33,630 nt of DNA from an uncultured Bacilli bacterium (GCA_947629135.1 CANRCN010000008.1:1-33630), one strand, 5' to 3'; counted from the first letter of the stretch, positions 10,101 through 19,010 are shown. Made by a program: numbers and translations. Notes: generated from the letters alone by a model not told the origin.

Positions 10101-12272
10101 CAAACTGAAAGTGTTGAAAATTCAACTGAGATTGTAACAAGACAAGGATTATTCTCAGTACCTGCAACAGCAGTATTTGATGCAATTAATAGTCAATTAA
10201 CTAATATTAATGATAAAGTAGAAAGAGTTTATAAATCAACTGAAGCTTTTGATGAAATGATTGATATGTTCTATCGTCATAAAGGTTTAGATGGTAAAAC
10301 TTCAACTGATAATGCACCAAAAGCAAGAATTAATATTCGTTATATGAGAATGTTCTATGGAGCATTTATGTATGCTGGAGGATATCATATTGGAATTGAA
10401 TATGGTTCTGTTCCAGGTTTAGTTCAAGCAACTCCTAACTCTTTATCTAAAACTGGATACTTTGGTTGGGGAATTAGTCATGAAGTAGGACATCAAATAA
10501 ATCAAGGAACTTTAGCAAAAGCTGAAGTTACAAATAATGTATTTGCCTTACTTGCTCAAACAAGTAATGATAAAGATAAGTCAAGACTTGAAGTAAGCGA
10601 AATATATCCAAAAATTTATGAAAAAGTAACATCTCATACTATTGGTCGTGCTCAAAATGTCTTTGTTCAACTTGGAATGTATTGGCAATTACATTTAGCT
10701 TATGATAATACTAATACATTTGAAGATACTAATTCAATCTTTGCTCGAATTAATAAAGAAGCAAGAATGTTTGATAATAAAACTAAAAAATATTCATCTG
10801 ATGATTTACTTGTATTATTTGCAAGCAAAGCAAGTGGTTATGACTTAACTAAATTCTTTGAAATTTGGGGATTAAGACCAACTGATGCTGTTAAAGCTGA
10901 AATTGCAAGCATTAAAGGTATTAAAGAAGAAACTAGACCTATTTGGTATTTAAATGATGAAGCAAGAAGATTTAGGTTAAATCAAGGTACTAAAATTTCT
11001 GATACAACTAAATTAACTGCTAGTATTAAAAATACAGATAATGCTAATAAAGAAGTAACTTTGAACTTTAACGTAACAGGAGATAAAAATAAGATATTAG
11101 GTTATGAAATTATTCGTAATGGAGTATCAGTTGCATTTATAGAAGGAAGTGAAACTTCATACGTTGATAAATTAGGTTCTGAAAATAACCGTGCATATAC
11201 TTATGAAGTAGTTGCTTATGATTATTTGCTTAATAAAACAAATACAGTTAAATTAGAAGAAATTAAGATTTCTTATGATGGTTCAATAGCTTCAAAAGAT
11301 ACATTTAGTATTGAGTCTAATGTTAAAGCTAAAGGTGAAATAGTTGACCTTGAAGATGGTGATATGAATTATGATATTCTATCAGTTAATAAATTGATTG
11401 ATGGTAATAATCAAACAGGATTTATTGGAATAGAAAAAATTAATACATTTGATCCAAACAAGACTCAAACTACAGTTGATAATGGTAATGCTTATGTAAT
11501 CATTAACTTAAATGCTAACTATTCGATAAGTGGTATTAAATATCAAGCCTTAACTACAAATGGAGAACTTGATAGCAATACAATTAAGAATTATAAGATT
11601 TATGTAAGTAAAGATAAAGAACATTGGGACGTTGCTAAAACTGGTACATTTAATTTAACTAATGATAATAATACTGAAATAGTTTACTTCATGAAACCAG
11701 GAACAGTTTCTCAAAATCAATTATATACATTCAATGATATTGCTTATGTTAAGATTGAAAGTGTTGGAAAAACTACTTTATCTGGAAGCGAATTTGATAT
11801 AATCGCTCCACCTGGTGATAACATTGAATTAGATACAATTGGAGTATTAGAAAAAGACTATACAAGTGGTGATGAAACAATTAAAGCTGGTTCTGTAATT
11901 ATTAAAGGTGAATATCGTGGAGATCCTGCATTTAACATTGTAACTATTACAGATGCCCTAGATGATACTAAGGTATATAATGGATATCAATTATTATTTG
12001 CGGAAGTTGAACCTGATAAACATGTTTACAGTGTTGCTAAGGGAACGTGGATGTTTATCATGACTAAGGAAGAATATGAAGCAATGAGAAATGGTTCTAC
12101 AAGTATAAGAGCTAATTTATCTCGTGCTAATAATATGGAAACAGATGAAGATGGTAGTATGGTTCCAACTGATGAAAGAATTACAAGTACATCTAAATCA
12201 AAAAGTAATTTAAAATCTTATTCTGAATTAGAAAAGATAACAATAACTGATTCAAATATTAAAGAAAATTAA
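7161..12272 (+). CDS. Secreted M60-family (enhancin/mucinase-like) metalloprotease with type I dockerin, two FN3 domains and F5/8C-like modules
   Basis: Signal peptide MKKFKKSVSLFLLFVMVFNYITPFISVSA; dockerin repeats GDVNNDEKVDEKD and DLNCDGVTNIADL; FN3-like modules; HEVGHQ zinc motif in GWGISHEVGHQINQGTLAKAEVTNNVFA; C-terminal F5/8C-like segment. No C-terminal anchor visible. Confidence 0.88.
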   Translation: MKKFKKSVSLFLLFVMVFNYITPFISVSASEIQTKSINNVEFTGTGDIELEVELVLPIEENVNNGIKYQIKNSKNQSAEFALDDIIGIKEEKVVTLGSQEGIKITATKRGVDGKPLIGTSDNRKIVYYSINAYGLAVGDYKVGLVGNNFVDYMVPVTLKDSSKRVSITNEKGMATIGDVNNDEKVDEKDKNLMLESLKNNSNKYDLNCDGVTNIADLNYITASINGTKKTAKVDDTNPIMDSSKVNIEVPTNTEVEGDLSSIFTDSSNVVTLSSKDNKEVSKENPINLVLDLTKGNNEPVEMSEIKVEVGKNNKPEEMSLVVEYVENGITKTKEVKPKETKEINGVHPFTDEEDDEDVIIIDLGSQIAVKKVTIKVTKVGSNKLADIAKVEFLNNVKMELSEPEGFYTPENIKVDESKSEQLTVTFDPVTNVTGYEIRINGDKMKNVIFQTTFNNFTIEDLKNYKTYKIAVQAVNGEWESGFGEEVTASPKFNGLPPSPDMVNVKSDYSALNLSWNDMNDTLSYYVYYRVKGTEKWTKTSLIEKNSYALKGLKDETEYEVYITGNNPNGEGPKSQTVNGKTLGIAPTITPKYKLLNTKDEGKTVTNHIKDVIYSMGTMVDGDKYSIVDDNFKTYYSHSDWQINAHYVNMGAPIIVLDNSYQMNEFILTVPDSYTSSLKKTDENDLMVHYWKGETSYQQATRKTVLANLSVRKDENNRTYYVIRTYEPINADAIQFGLTAPSKPIEFNEVKIYKYDSLLDDVANLFTDDLRLELQDGVNQSKIDELRKRADIKDNNEYNPYRDVILADLKYAEDILNDKKIDDVITLDPNYSNSYVNPGFAMTINDYQPLGVVAKPGEKLTIYVGSKNKNPNIQVVFSQFYAEAGTWNNAIGNLKVGQNIIDVPTIGNAEAERGGSVYIRYTSKPNDTPIKIRVSGGVKIPVLDTTYLKNETEKKEAIKTYISELDTHINSIKKTYGGNFKQTESVENSTEIVTRQGLFSVPATAVFDAINSQLTNINDKVERVYKSTEAFDEMIDMFYRHKGLDGKTSTDNAPKARINIRYMRMFYGAFMYAGGYHIGIEYGSVPGLVQATPNSLSKTGYFGWGISHEVGHQINQGTLAKAEVTNNVFALLAQTSNDKDKSRLEVSEIYPKIYEKVTSHTIGRAQNVFVQLGMYWQLHLAYDNTNTFEDTNSIFARINKEARMFDNKTKKYSSDDLLVLFASKASGYDLTKFFEIWGLRPTDAVKAEIASIKGIKEETRPIWYLNDEARRFRLNQGTKISDTTKLTASIKNTDNANKEVTLNFNVTGDKNKILGYEIIRNGVSVAFIEGSETSYVDKLGSENNRAYTYEVVAYDYLLNKTNTVKLEEIKISYDGSIASKDTFSIESNVKAKGEIVDLEDGDMNYDILSVNKLIDGNNQTGFIGIEKINTFDPNKTQTTVDNGNAYVIINLNANYSISGIKYQALTTNGELDSNTIKNYKIYVSKDKEHWDVAKTGTFNLTNDNNTEIVYFMKPGTVSQNQLYTFNDIAYVKIESVGKTTLSGSEFDIIAPPGDNIELDTIGVLEKDYTSGDETIKAGSVIIKGEYRGDPAFNIVTITDALDDTKVYNGYQLLFAEVEPDKHVYSVAKGTWMFIMTKEEYEAMRNGSTSIRANLSRANNMETDEDGSMVPTDERITSTSKSKSNLKSYSELEKITITDSNIKEN
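7689..7848 (+). other. Type I dockerin domain coding segment within the M60 protease
   Basis: Two Ca2+-binding loops DxNxDxxxxxxD: DVNNDEKVDEKD and DLNCDGVTNIAD, separated by ~15 residues. Confidence 0.85.
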
Positions 12273-12288
12273 ATAGGAGGGAAATAAC

Positions 12289-13377
12289 ATGAAAAAGAAC
12301 ATAATAAAATTAGCTTTAATTATCTTCATGCTTTTCCCTTCAATTACTTCTCATGCATTAACTACTTTGGATTTTAAAGAAAGTGCAAACGGAGTAATTG
12401 ATACAACAATTCACTTTGAAGAGGGATTTGTTGGAGGAATTGACGTAGTATATAAAATAAGCGAGACAGTTAAAGTTAAAAATTTTGAATTTAATAAGGA
12501 ATTTACAACTAAGAATTATACCAAGACTTATAGTTATGATTATGTTAATCATACTTTAAGAATAATTGTTACAACTGGAGGAGTAGGAGCTGAACATAAT
12601 TTACTAAATGAGAAAAAAGAATTATCTTTAGGTAAAATTACATTTGAAACAGCTTCTAAGAAAAATGTTGATTATAGTTTAAATTACATATCATTATCTT
12701 ATAATGATAATAACTGGAAAAACATTAAATTAGAAAACAATAGTGTTACATTAGGAGAAACTTCTTCTTTTACCTATGCAGTAAAAGAGGAAACTAATCC
12801 AGATAAAAATGAAGAAAAAGAACCAACTAAAGAACCTGATGATAATAAGGAAGAAAATAAACCAAGTAGCGGTGAATCTGAAGGAAGTGAATCTGGAAGT
12901 CAATCAGAAAATAATACTGGCAATTCTGGAACTACAGGCAATACTCCTTCAACTGAGAACAAGCCAAGTTCTGAGACACCTTCAAGTGGTTCAAACAATA
13001 ATCAATCAACTAATAATAATTCAAGTAGTAGTAATTCTAATCAAAATAATAATACATCAACTACTAAGCCAAATAGTGGAACTGTTTCAGGTAGTAATCA
13101 AGGAACATCAAACAATACTACTGATGAAACAACTAATAATTCAGAAGATACAACTGTTCCTGAAACAGAAAATAAGGATGATACTACAGATGAAAATGAC
13201 ATAAATCAGGATCATTCGGAAGAGACTGATAACCAAGAAGCTAATACTGAAGCTAAGGAAGATACTAAATCTAATAAAGTATTAATGATAGCTTCAATAG
13301 TTGCTATTTTAGTTGTAGTTGGTATTTTAATAATAGTATATATCAAAACAACTACTAAGAAAACAATAGATTTTTAA
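12289..13377 (+). CDS. Membrane-anchored surface protein with cohesin-like N-terminal domain and Ser/Thr/Asn-rich linker
   Basis: Signal peptide MKKNIIKLALIIFMLFPSITSHA; ~135-aa beta-rich domain with cohesin-like pattern (GGIDVVYKIS...VKNFEF...LSLGKITFET...VTLGE); ~160-aa low-complexity linker; C-terminal TM VLMIASIVAILVVVGILIIVYIKTTTKK. Starts 17 bp after the dockerin gene, RBS aggagg. Confidence 0.65.
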   Translation: MKKNIIKLALIIFMLFPSITSHALTTLDFKESANGVIDTTIHFEEGFVGGIDVVYKISETVKVKNFEFNKEFTTKNYTKTYSYDYVNHTLRIIVTTGGVGAEHNLLNEKKELSLGKITFETASKKNVDYSLNYISLSYNDNNWKNIKLENNSVTLGETSSFTYAVKEETNPDKNEEKEPTKEPDDNKEENKPSSGESEGSESGSQSENNTGNSGTTGNTPSTENKPSSETPSSGSNNNQSTNNNSSSSNSNQNNNTSTTKPNSGTVSGSNQGTSNNTTDETTNNSEDTTVPETENKDDTTDENDINQDHSEETDNQEANTEAKEDTKSNKVLMIASIVAILVVVGILIIVYIKTTTKKTIDF

Positions 13378-13410
13378 AATAGAAGGAAATTTCTTTCTAT
13401 TTTCTTTTTA
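13377..13410 (+). terminator. Intrinsic terminator
   Basis: AATAGAAGGAAATTTCTTTCTATT hairpin followed by T-rich tract. Confidence 0.7.
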
Positions 13411-13439
13411 CCAATATTTATAAAGTTTTTGAAAAAATG

Positions 13440-13468
13440 TTTACTTTAAAATAAGATGATGTTATAAT
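13440..13468 (+). promoter_or_regulatory. SigA-type promoter for hpt
   Basis: TTTACT - 17 bp - TATAAT. Confidence 0.65.
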
Positions 13469-13493
13469 AAAATATATTTTTGGAGGAAGTAGT

Positions 13494-14015
13494 ATGGAAG
13501 ATAAAATGGAAATATTAATTAATAGTGAAGATTTACAAAAAAGAATTAAAGAAATAGCTCAGGAGATAAGAAAAGATTATGGAGATGAAGAAGTAGTATT
13601 TTGTTCTGTTTTGAAAGGTGCCGTTTTCTTTACAGTTGACCTTATGAAAAACTATGAAGGACCTTGTTTGCTTGATTGTGTTAGAGTTTCAAGCTATGAA
13701 GGAGAAAATTCGACTGGTAATATAAATTTAAAATTACCTTTAAAGAAAGAAAATATTGAAGGAAAAAACATTATAATAGTTGAAGATATAGTTGATACAG
13801 GAAGAACTTTAAAATATTTAACAGAATATATAAAAGAGTTTAATGCTAAAAGTGTAAAAACTTGTTCTTTATTAGATAAAAAAGCTAGAAGAGTAGTTGA
13901 ATTTGAAGCTGATTATGTTGGCTTTTCAATCGATGATTTATTTGTAATTGGATATGGATTAGATTATGATGAAAAATATCGAAATTTTCCATATATTGCC
14001 TATGTTAAGAATTAA
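13494..14015 (+). CDS. hpt: Hypoxanthine(-guanine) phosphoribosyltransferase
   Basis: PRPP motif IIIVEDIVDTGRTLKYL, VFCSVLKGAVFFTVDLM, DYVGFSIDDLFVIGYGLDYDEKYRNFPYI. Confidence 0.95.
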   Translation: MEDKMEILINSEDLQKRIKEIAQEIRKDYGDEEVVFCSVLKGAVFFTVDLMKNYEGPCLLDCVRVSSYEGENSTGNINLKLPLKKENIEGKNIIIVEDIVDTGRTLKYLTEYIKEFNAKSVKTCSLLDKKARRVVEFEADYVGFSIDDLFVIGYGLDYDEKYRNFPYIAYVKN

Positions 14016-14118
14016 TATTTCTTAACTTTTTTATGTAAACAAAATGTCAAATTTTGCCAACCCTCTTGAAAAATTTTGTATCTCATATTATTCTTATAAT
14101 AGAGGGAGTGTGAAAAGT

Positions 14119-14319
14119 GTGATATATCCATCAATAGACAAATTACTTAATATTGTGTCTTCAAAATATGAACTTGTTCATATAGCGGCTAAACGTAGCA
14201 AACAGATTCAAGAAAAAGGATTCTTACAAATGCCAGCTCAGAAATATAAATCTGAGAAAAGTATAGGTATGGCCTTAGAAGAAGTTGCTGAAGGATTAAT
14301 TAGAGTAAAACGTGTCTAA
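14119..14319 (+). CDS. rpoZ: DNA-directed RNA polymerase omega subunit (GTG start)
   Basis: MIYPSIDKLLNIVSSKYELVHIAAKRSKQIQ ... SIGMALEEVAEGLI; RBS gagggag ~10 nt upstream of GTG. The ORF-track start at 14044 looks overextended. Confidence 0.85.
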   Translation: MIYPSIDKLLNIVSSKYELVHIAAKRSKQIQEKGFLQMPAQKYKSEKSIGMALEEVAEGLIRVKRV

Positions 14320-14335
14320 AATCTGAATATCTTAA

Positions 14336-14375
14336 TAATAAACATTTAGTCTTATGATTAGATGTTTATTTTTTT
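14336..14375 (+). terminator. Intrinsic terminator
   Basis: ATAAACAT...ATGTTTAT followed by ttttttg. Confidence 0.7.
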
Positions 14376-14418
14376 GCAATAAAAGACAACTTTTTGCATA
14401 AGATTAATTGGTGATTAG

Positions 14419-15147
14419 ATGAACTTAATAATTCAAAAAAGTATTAAATATAATATGCAAGATTTCTTTAATAAAGTAATAGATTTAGACTTTGTTGATG
14501 GTATAAGTATGAATGTTGGAGTAACTAAAGATAATGAAATAGTGATTTTTAATTTGTCAAGTGGTAATGATGAACTTGTCAAGTCAATTTATTCTAATAC
14601 ATATAAAGAATTAAAAAATTTAGAGCTTGTAACATTAGAAGAAGTACTTAATTATTTGAATAAAATAAATTATAAAGGAAGAGTAATGTTAAATATAATT
14701 CCTTTAGAACATAAATGTATAACCGAAGAAGAGACAAAAGCTTTAATGGAAAAAATAAAATTATTTATTAATAATTTAGAAACTTTATTAAAAAATAAAA
14801 CTAATCTAAAAATGTATTTACATAGTACTAGTCGTAATTTAATAACTTTATTAAAAAATAAAGGATTAAAAGCAAGTATTGGATTTGCTGTTACTACAAC
14901 TGATCTTAATTATATAGATACAGATTATTATGTTTTTGCTTATGAAATGATTAATTTAATCTTAATTAAACAGGAGTTAGATTTAAAAAAAGATGTTTAT
15001 TTGTATTTAGGAAGTGCTTATGAAATGTCTTCAATATTTGATTATTTAAGAGGAGATAAAGCTACACCTTTAGCACGTGAATTATACGATAAATTAAATT
15101 TAATAGGTGATTATCCTGATATTATGAAAAAAACTTTTTTAGATTAA
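14419..15147 (+). CDS. GDPD-like TIM-barrel protein, catalytic residues apparently lost
   Basis: Layout matches GDPD (DGISMNVGVTKDNEIVIFNL; LVTLEEVLNYLNKINYKGRVMLNI) but the expected E-x-D and HD catalytic positions read as M-x-V and FN. Confidence 0.55.
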   Translation: MNLIIQKSIKYNMQDFFNKVIDLDFVDGISMNVGVTKDNEIVIFNLSSGNDELVKSIYSNTYKELKNLELVTLEEVLNYLNKINYKGRVMLNIIPLEHKCITEEETKALMEKIKLFINNLETLLKNKTNLKMYLHSTSRNLITLLKNKGLKASIGFAVTTTDLNYIDTDYYVFAYEMINLILIKQELDLKKDVYLYLGSAYEMSSIFDYLRGDKATPLARELYDKLNLIGDYPDIMKKTFLD

Positions 15148-15151
15148 TTTC

Positions 15152-15598
15152 TTGATCAATTTTAATAATTTTTCATTGAATAAAAGAGGATTAATATTTG
15201 ATGAATATATGTATCGTAATATATATGGTGATATATTAACGAAAAAAAGTAGAATTTTAAATATTGATATTGAAAAATGTTATCATTTATGGTACGTTAA
15301 AGACATAAAATATGAAGAAATTGATAGTTATAACAAAGATTTAACTATAGCAGCATTGTCAATGAATAAAAAGAAAGAGTTTATGAATTGTATGAATAAA
15401 GTTGAAATGAGTACTGAAATTAGACAAGAGATGGAAGGAGTACTAGATAATATGTGTAGGGATCAAAAGTTAGTTAGCAAGTACTACAATCGAGAAGAAG
15501 AGAGACGAATACAAGAAGGTATTTATAATGAAATTAAAGAAAAAACAACTAATGAGATTAAAAAAGAAATAATTAATGATTATCTTGCACATTCTTAA
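15152..15598 (+). CDS. Hypothetical protein (TTG start)
   Basis: 148-aa ORF 5 nt after the GDPD-like gene; charged helical C-terminus; same strand and probable operon. Confidence 0.55.
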   Translation: MINFNNFSLNKRGLIFDEYMYRNIYGDILTKKSRILNIDIEKCYHLWYVKDIKYEEIDSYNKDLTIAALSMNKKKEFMNCMNKVEMSTEIRQEMEGVLDNMCRDQKLVSKYYNREEERRIQEGIYNEIKEKTTNEIKKEIINDYLAHS

Positions 15599-15660
15599 AT
15601 ATGAAAAATTAGAAAATTAAAATTTATATAGTTCATATAAAATAGTCTGTGATAATTGTA

Positions 15661-15692
15661 ATACATAGAAACAAAAAATCTATGTATTTTTT
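15661..15692 (+). terminator. Intrinsic terminator
   Basis: ATACATAGA/TCTATGTAT stem followed by tttttg. Confidence 0.75.
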
Positions 15693-15702
15693 GTTAAACT
15701 AT

Positions 15703-15730
15703 TTGCAAAATAGGAATTATTTGATATAAT
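15703..15730 (+). promoter_or_regulatory. SigA-type promoter for smc
   Basis: TTGCAA - 16 bp - TATAAT. Confidence 0.55.
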
Positions 15731-15756
15731 TATAAAGAATATAGAAGGTGCATGAT

Positions 15757-18684
15757 ATGTATTTAAAAGAAATTGAAATATCAGGATTTAAATCATTTGC
15801 TGATAAGATAAATATAAATTTAGATAATGGTACAACATGTATAGTTGGACCTAATGGAAGTGGTAAAAGTAATATAGTTGATGCTATTAGATTTGTTTTA
15901 GGAGAACAATCAGTTAAATCTTTAAGAGGAGATACATCAATGTCAGATGTTATCTTTGGAGGATCTAAAAATAGAAGTTCCATGCACGTTGCTTCAGTTA
16001 CTTTAACTTTTGATAACTCAGATAATTATTTAAGTGTTCCATATACAACTGTGTCTGTTAAGAGAAGATTATATAAGACAGGAGATAATGAATATTTTTT
16101 AAATGGAGAAAGATGCCGATTAAAAGATATAGTTGATTTGTTTTTAGATAGTTCAGTTGGAAAAAACTCATTTAATATAATAGGACAAGGGGAAATATCA
16201 AAAATTTTATCTAATTCATCTTATGAGAGAAGAATTGTAATTGAAGAAGCAGCTGGTATATTAAAATATAAGAAACGTCGTGAAGAAGCTTTTAAAAAGC
16301 TTGATAAGACTAATTTAAACTTAGATAGAGTAAACGATATAATTGCAGAAGTTGAAGGAAGAGTAGAACCTTTAAAAAAACAAAGTGAGAAGGCTAATCA
16401 GTATCTTGATGCTAAAAAAGAACTAGAACAAGTAGAAGTTGCTTTATTAGTATCAGAGATAACTAGTATGAATCTTGAATATCAAGATGTTAAAAGTAAA
16501 ATAAAAAATCTTGATGACGAATTAATTAAATTAAATAAAGAATTAAATAATCCTGAAATAGATGAATTAAAATTAAAAGAAATAAACATTGAAAAAGAAC
16601 TTCAAGAAAAAAATAATAATTTAGTCAAAATCACAAGAGAAAAAGAAGAAATAAATACTAAAAGATTAATCTTAAAAGAGAGAAGTAAATATGATGCTGA
16701 AGATATAAAAGTGCATGAAAATATTAATTATTTAAAAGAAAATAAATTAAGTTTAGAAAATACTTTAAAATTACTTGATAAAGATTTAGAAAACTTTACG
16801 ATAAAAAAGAAAGAATTTGAAGATACTTTAAATAGATTAATAGATGAAGAGAATGCTTTAAAGATAAAAAAAGAAAATAATTTAAAAGAATATAATTATA
16901 AAACTAAAGAAATGTATAATTTGGAAAGTCAAATTGAAGTTCTAAAAAGTAATTTAAATGATAATATTTATTTAAATAGTAATACTAGAAAAATACTTGA
17001 TAATCCAAGACTTACAGGTGTTCATGATGCTTTGCTTAATGTTGTAAAGACTACTAAAGAATATGAAAAAGCTTTAGATGTTACTATGAATAGTATTAAA
17101 AATTTTATAATTGTTGATAATCCAAGTGTTGCAAGAGATGCTATAGATTATTTAAAAGCAAATAAGTTAGGAAGAGCTACTTTTTTACCACTTGATGTAA
17201 TAAAACCAAGATTTGTTGATTTAGATACTTTAGTTTCTTTAAAGAATATGGAAGGATATTTAGGTATTTTATCAGAGTTCCTTGAATATAAAGATATTTA
17301 TGGAGATATTATTTTAAATCAATTTGGTAATATAATACTTGTTGATAATCTTAATCATGGTAATGACATTAGTAAACTAATTAAAAATAAGTATCGAGTT
17401 GTAACATTAGATGGAGATATTATTCATGTTGGAGGAAGTATAACAGGTGGGTCTTTAGACAATATAAAAAGTATGACAGGAGTTAGAAATGAAATAAATG
17501 ATTTAGAAATTAAAGCTAAATTAAATAAGAATATTCTAACTAATCTTGAAAAAGAAATAAATGAAATTGAAGATAGTATAGCTGATTATGATAAAAATAT
17601 TTATAACAACCGAACTAACTTAATTAGAACTTTAGATGAAATGAATATTTTAAAAACTAACATTGATAATAATAAGAAGAATTTAGAAAGTGTTGCAATT
17701 GAACTTAAAACTTTAGAAGGTGATGATAAGAAAGATGAAGATGCTGAACTTGATAAAGTATATTATGCTAAATCTCTTCTTTGTGATGAACTTGAAAAAG
17801 ATATTAATAAATTAATTAAAGATAAAGAAGAATTACAAAATATTATTTTAGAAAAAGAAGGCATTAATAAAGTTAAATTACAAGATAAGAATAAATATGA
17901 AAAAGAATTAAATTCTTTAAAAATTACAGAGAATAGTTTAAATACTAAGTTAGATAACAATTTAAATATTTTAAATGGAGAATATAGTTTAACTTATGAA
18001 AGAGCAAGAGATGAATATAGTTTAGATATGGAATTAGATGATGCTAGATGTAAAGTTGAAAGTTTAAGAAATACATTAAAAAATATTGGAATGGTTAATC
18101 TTGATGCAATTGACGAGTATAAGGAAGTAGATGAACGATATACATATTTAAGTAGTGAGAGAGATGATTTGTTGCATGCTAAAGATATGTTATATTCAAT
18201 TATTGATGAAATGGATGATGTAATGCAAAGTGATTTCTTAAAAACATTCAATGAACTTGAAGTTGAGTTTAAGAAGGTATTCAAAGAAATGTTTAAAGGT
18301 GGAGATGCAACTATTACTTTAACTGATCCTGATAATATACTAGAAACAGGAGTTGATATAATTGCTTCTCCTCCTGGTAAAAAATTAAATAATATTCAAG
18401 CTTTATCTGGAGGAGAAAAAACTTTAACTGCTATTAGTTTATTGTTTGCTATTTTAAATATTAGAAGTGTTCCATTCTGTATTTTTGATGAAGTAGAAGC
18501 AGCATTAGATGAGGCTAATGTTGATGTATTTGGTAAATATTTGGATCATTATAAAGATAAAACTCAATTCTTACTTATAACTCATAAAAAAAGAACAATG
18601 GAGTATGCAAAAACATTATATGGAATTACTATGCAAGAATCAGGTGTTTCTAAACTTGTTAGTGTTAAATTAGAAAATAATTAA
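15757..18684 (+). CDS. smc: Chromosome segregation protein SMC (short form)
   Basis: MYLKEIEISGFKSFADK, Walker A GPNGSGKSN, hinge region, signature LSGGEKTLTAISLLFAIL, Walker B FCIFDEVEAALDEANV. Confidence 0.95.
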   Translation: MYLKEIEISGFKSFADKININLDNGTTCIVGPNGSGKSNIVDAIRFVLGEQSVKSLRGDTSMSDVIFGGSKNRSSMHVASVTLTFDNSDNYLSVPYTTVSVKRRLYKTGDNEYFLNGERCRLKDIVDLFLDSSVGKNSFNIIGQGEISKILSNSSYERRIVIEEAAGILKYKKRREEAFKKLDKTNLNLDRVNDIIAEVEGRVEPLKKQSEKANQYLDAKKELEQVEVALLVSEITSMNLEYQDVKSKIKNLDDELIKLNKELNNPEIDELKLKEINIEKELQEKNNNLVKITREKEEINTKRLILKERSKYDAEDIKVHENINYLKENKLSLENTLKLLDKDLENFTIKKKEFEDTLNRLIDEENALKIKKENNLKEYNYKTKEMYNLESQIEVLKSNLNDNIYLNSNTRKILDNPRLTGVHDALLNVVKTTKEYEKALDVTMNSIKNFIIVDNPSVARDAIDYLKANKLGRATFLPLDVIKPRFVDLDTLVSLKNMEGYLGILSEFLEYKDIYGDIILNQFGNIILVDNLNHGNDISKLIKNKYRVVTLDGDIIHVGGSITGGSLDNIKSMTGVRNEINDLEIKAKLNKNILTNLEKEINEIEDSIADYDKNIYNNRTNLIRTLDEMNILKTNIDNNKKNLESVAIELKTLEGDDKKDEDAELDKVYYAKSLLCDELEKDINKLIKDKEELQNIILEKEGINKVKLQDKNKYEKELNSLKITENSLNTKLDNNLNILNGEYSLTYERARDEYSLDMELDDARCKVESLRNTLKNIGMVNLDAIDEYKEVDERYTYLSSERDDLLHAKDMLYSIIDEMDDVMQSDFLKTFNELEVEFKKVFKEMFKGGDATITLTDPDNILETGVDIIASPPGKKLNNIQALSGGEKTLTAISLLFAILNIRSVPFCIFDEVEAALDEANVDVFGKYLDHYKDKTQFLLITHKKRTMEYAKTLYGITMQESGVSKLVSVKLENN

Positions 18685-18718
18685 ATTATATTAATCCAAA
18701 ATTATACGGAGTGAAACT

Positions 18719-18912
18719 TTGGATATAAAATTTTATTTGTACTTCTTTTAGTTGGACTTATTTCTTTTAATTTTTTTGTTCGGTGGAACAAGTAATAAAA
18801 ATCTTAAGAATTTTGATAGGTCATATTTTTGCTATTTAATTATCATGCTTATTATAATAGCAATTATTATATCTGTAACAGGAATAGGATCTGCTATTGG
18901 AAGTTTAAAGTA
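18719..18912 (+). pseudogene. Small two-TM membrane protein remnant with apparent frameshift(s)
   Basis: Frame A reads GYKILFVLLLVGLISFNFFV; after a T7 run the +/-1 frame continues FGGTSNKNLKNFDRSYFCYLIIMLIIIAIIISVTGIGSAIGSLK*; RBS-like cggag and TTG GAT ATA AAA start in a third frame; terminator follows immediately. Confidence 0.45.
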
Positions 18913-18940
18913 AGTTAGAAAAACTAACTTATTTTTTTTA
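18911..18940 (+). terminator. Intrinsic terminator
   Basis: TAAGTTAG aaaaa CTAACTTA tttttttt. Confidence 0.8.
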
Positions 18941-19010
18941 AAAAAATTTAAATCTAGATTGTAAATAATTAAAATATATGTTATTATATTATTAAGAATA
19001 GAGGGATAGT

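Noticed and set aside
12358-12552. Minus-strand 64-aa ORF
   Set aside because: Antisense to the cohesin-like domain; no independent support.
12809-13204. 131-aa ORF overlapping the cohesin-like gene
   Set aside because: Out-of-frame reading of the low-complexity Ser/Thr/Asn linker; Ile/Gln/Leu-repeat composition, no RBS.
15717-15983. Minus-strand 88-aa ORF
   Set aside because: Antisense to the SMC Walker A region and promoter.
17763-18284. Two minus-strand ORFs (65 and 96 aa)
   Set aside because: Antisense to the SMC coiled coil; Ser/Leu-rich shadow translations.
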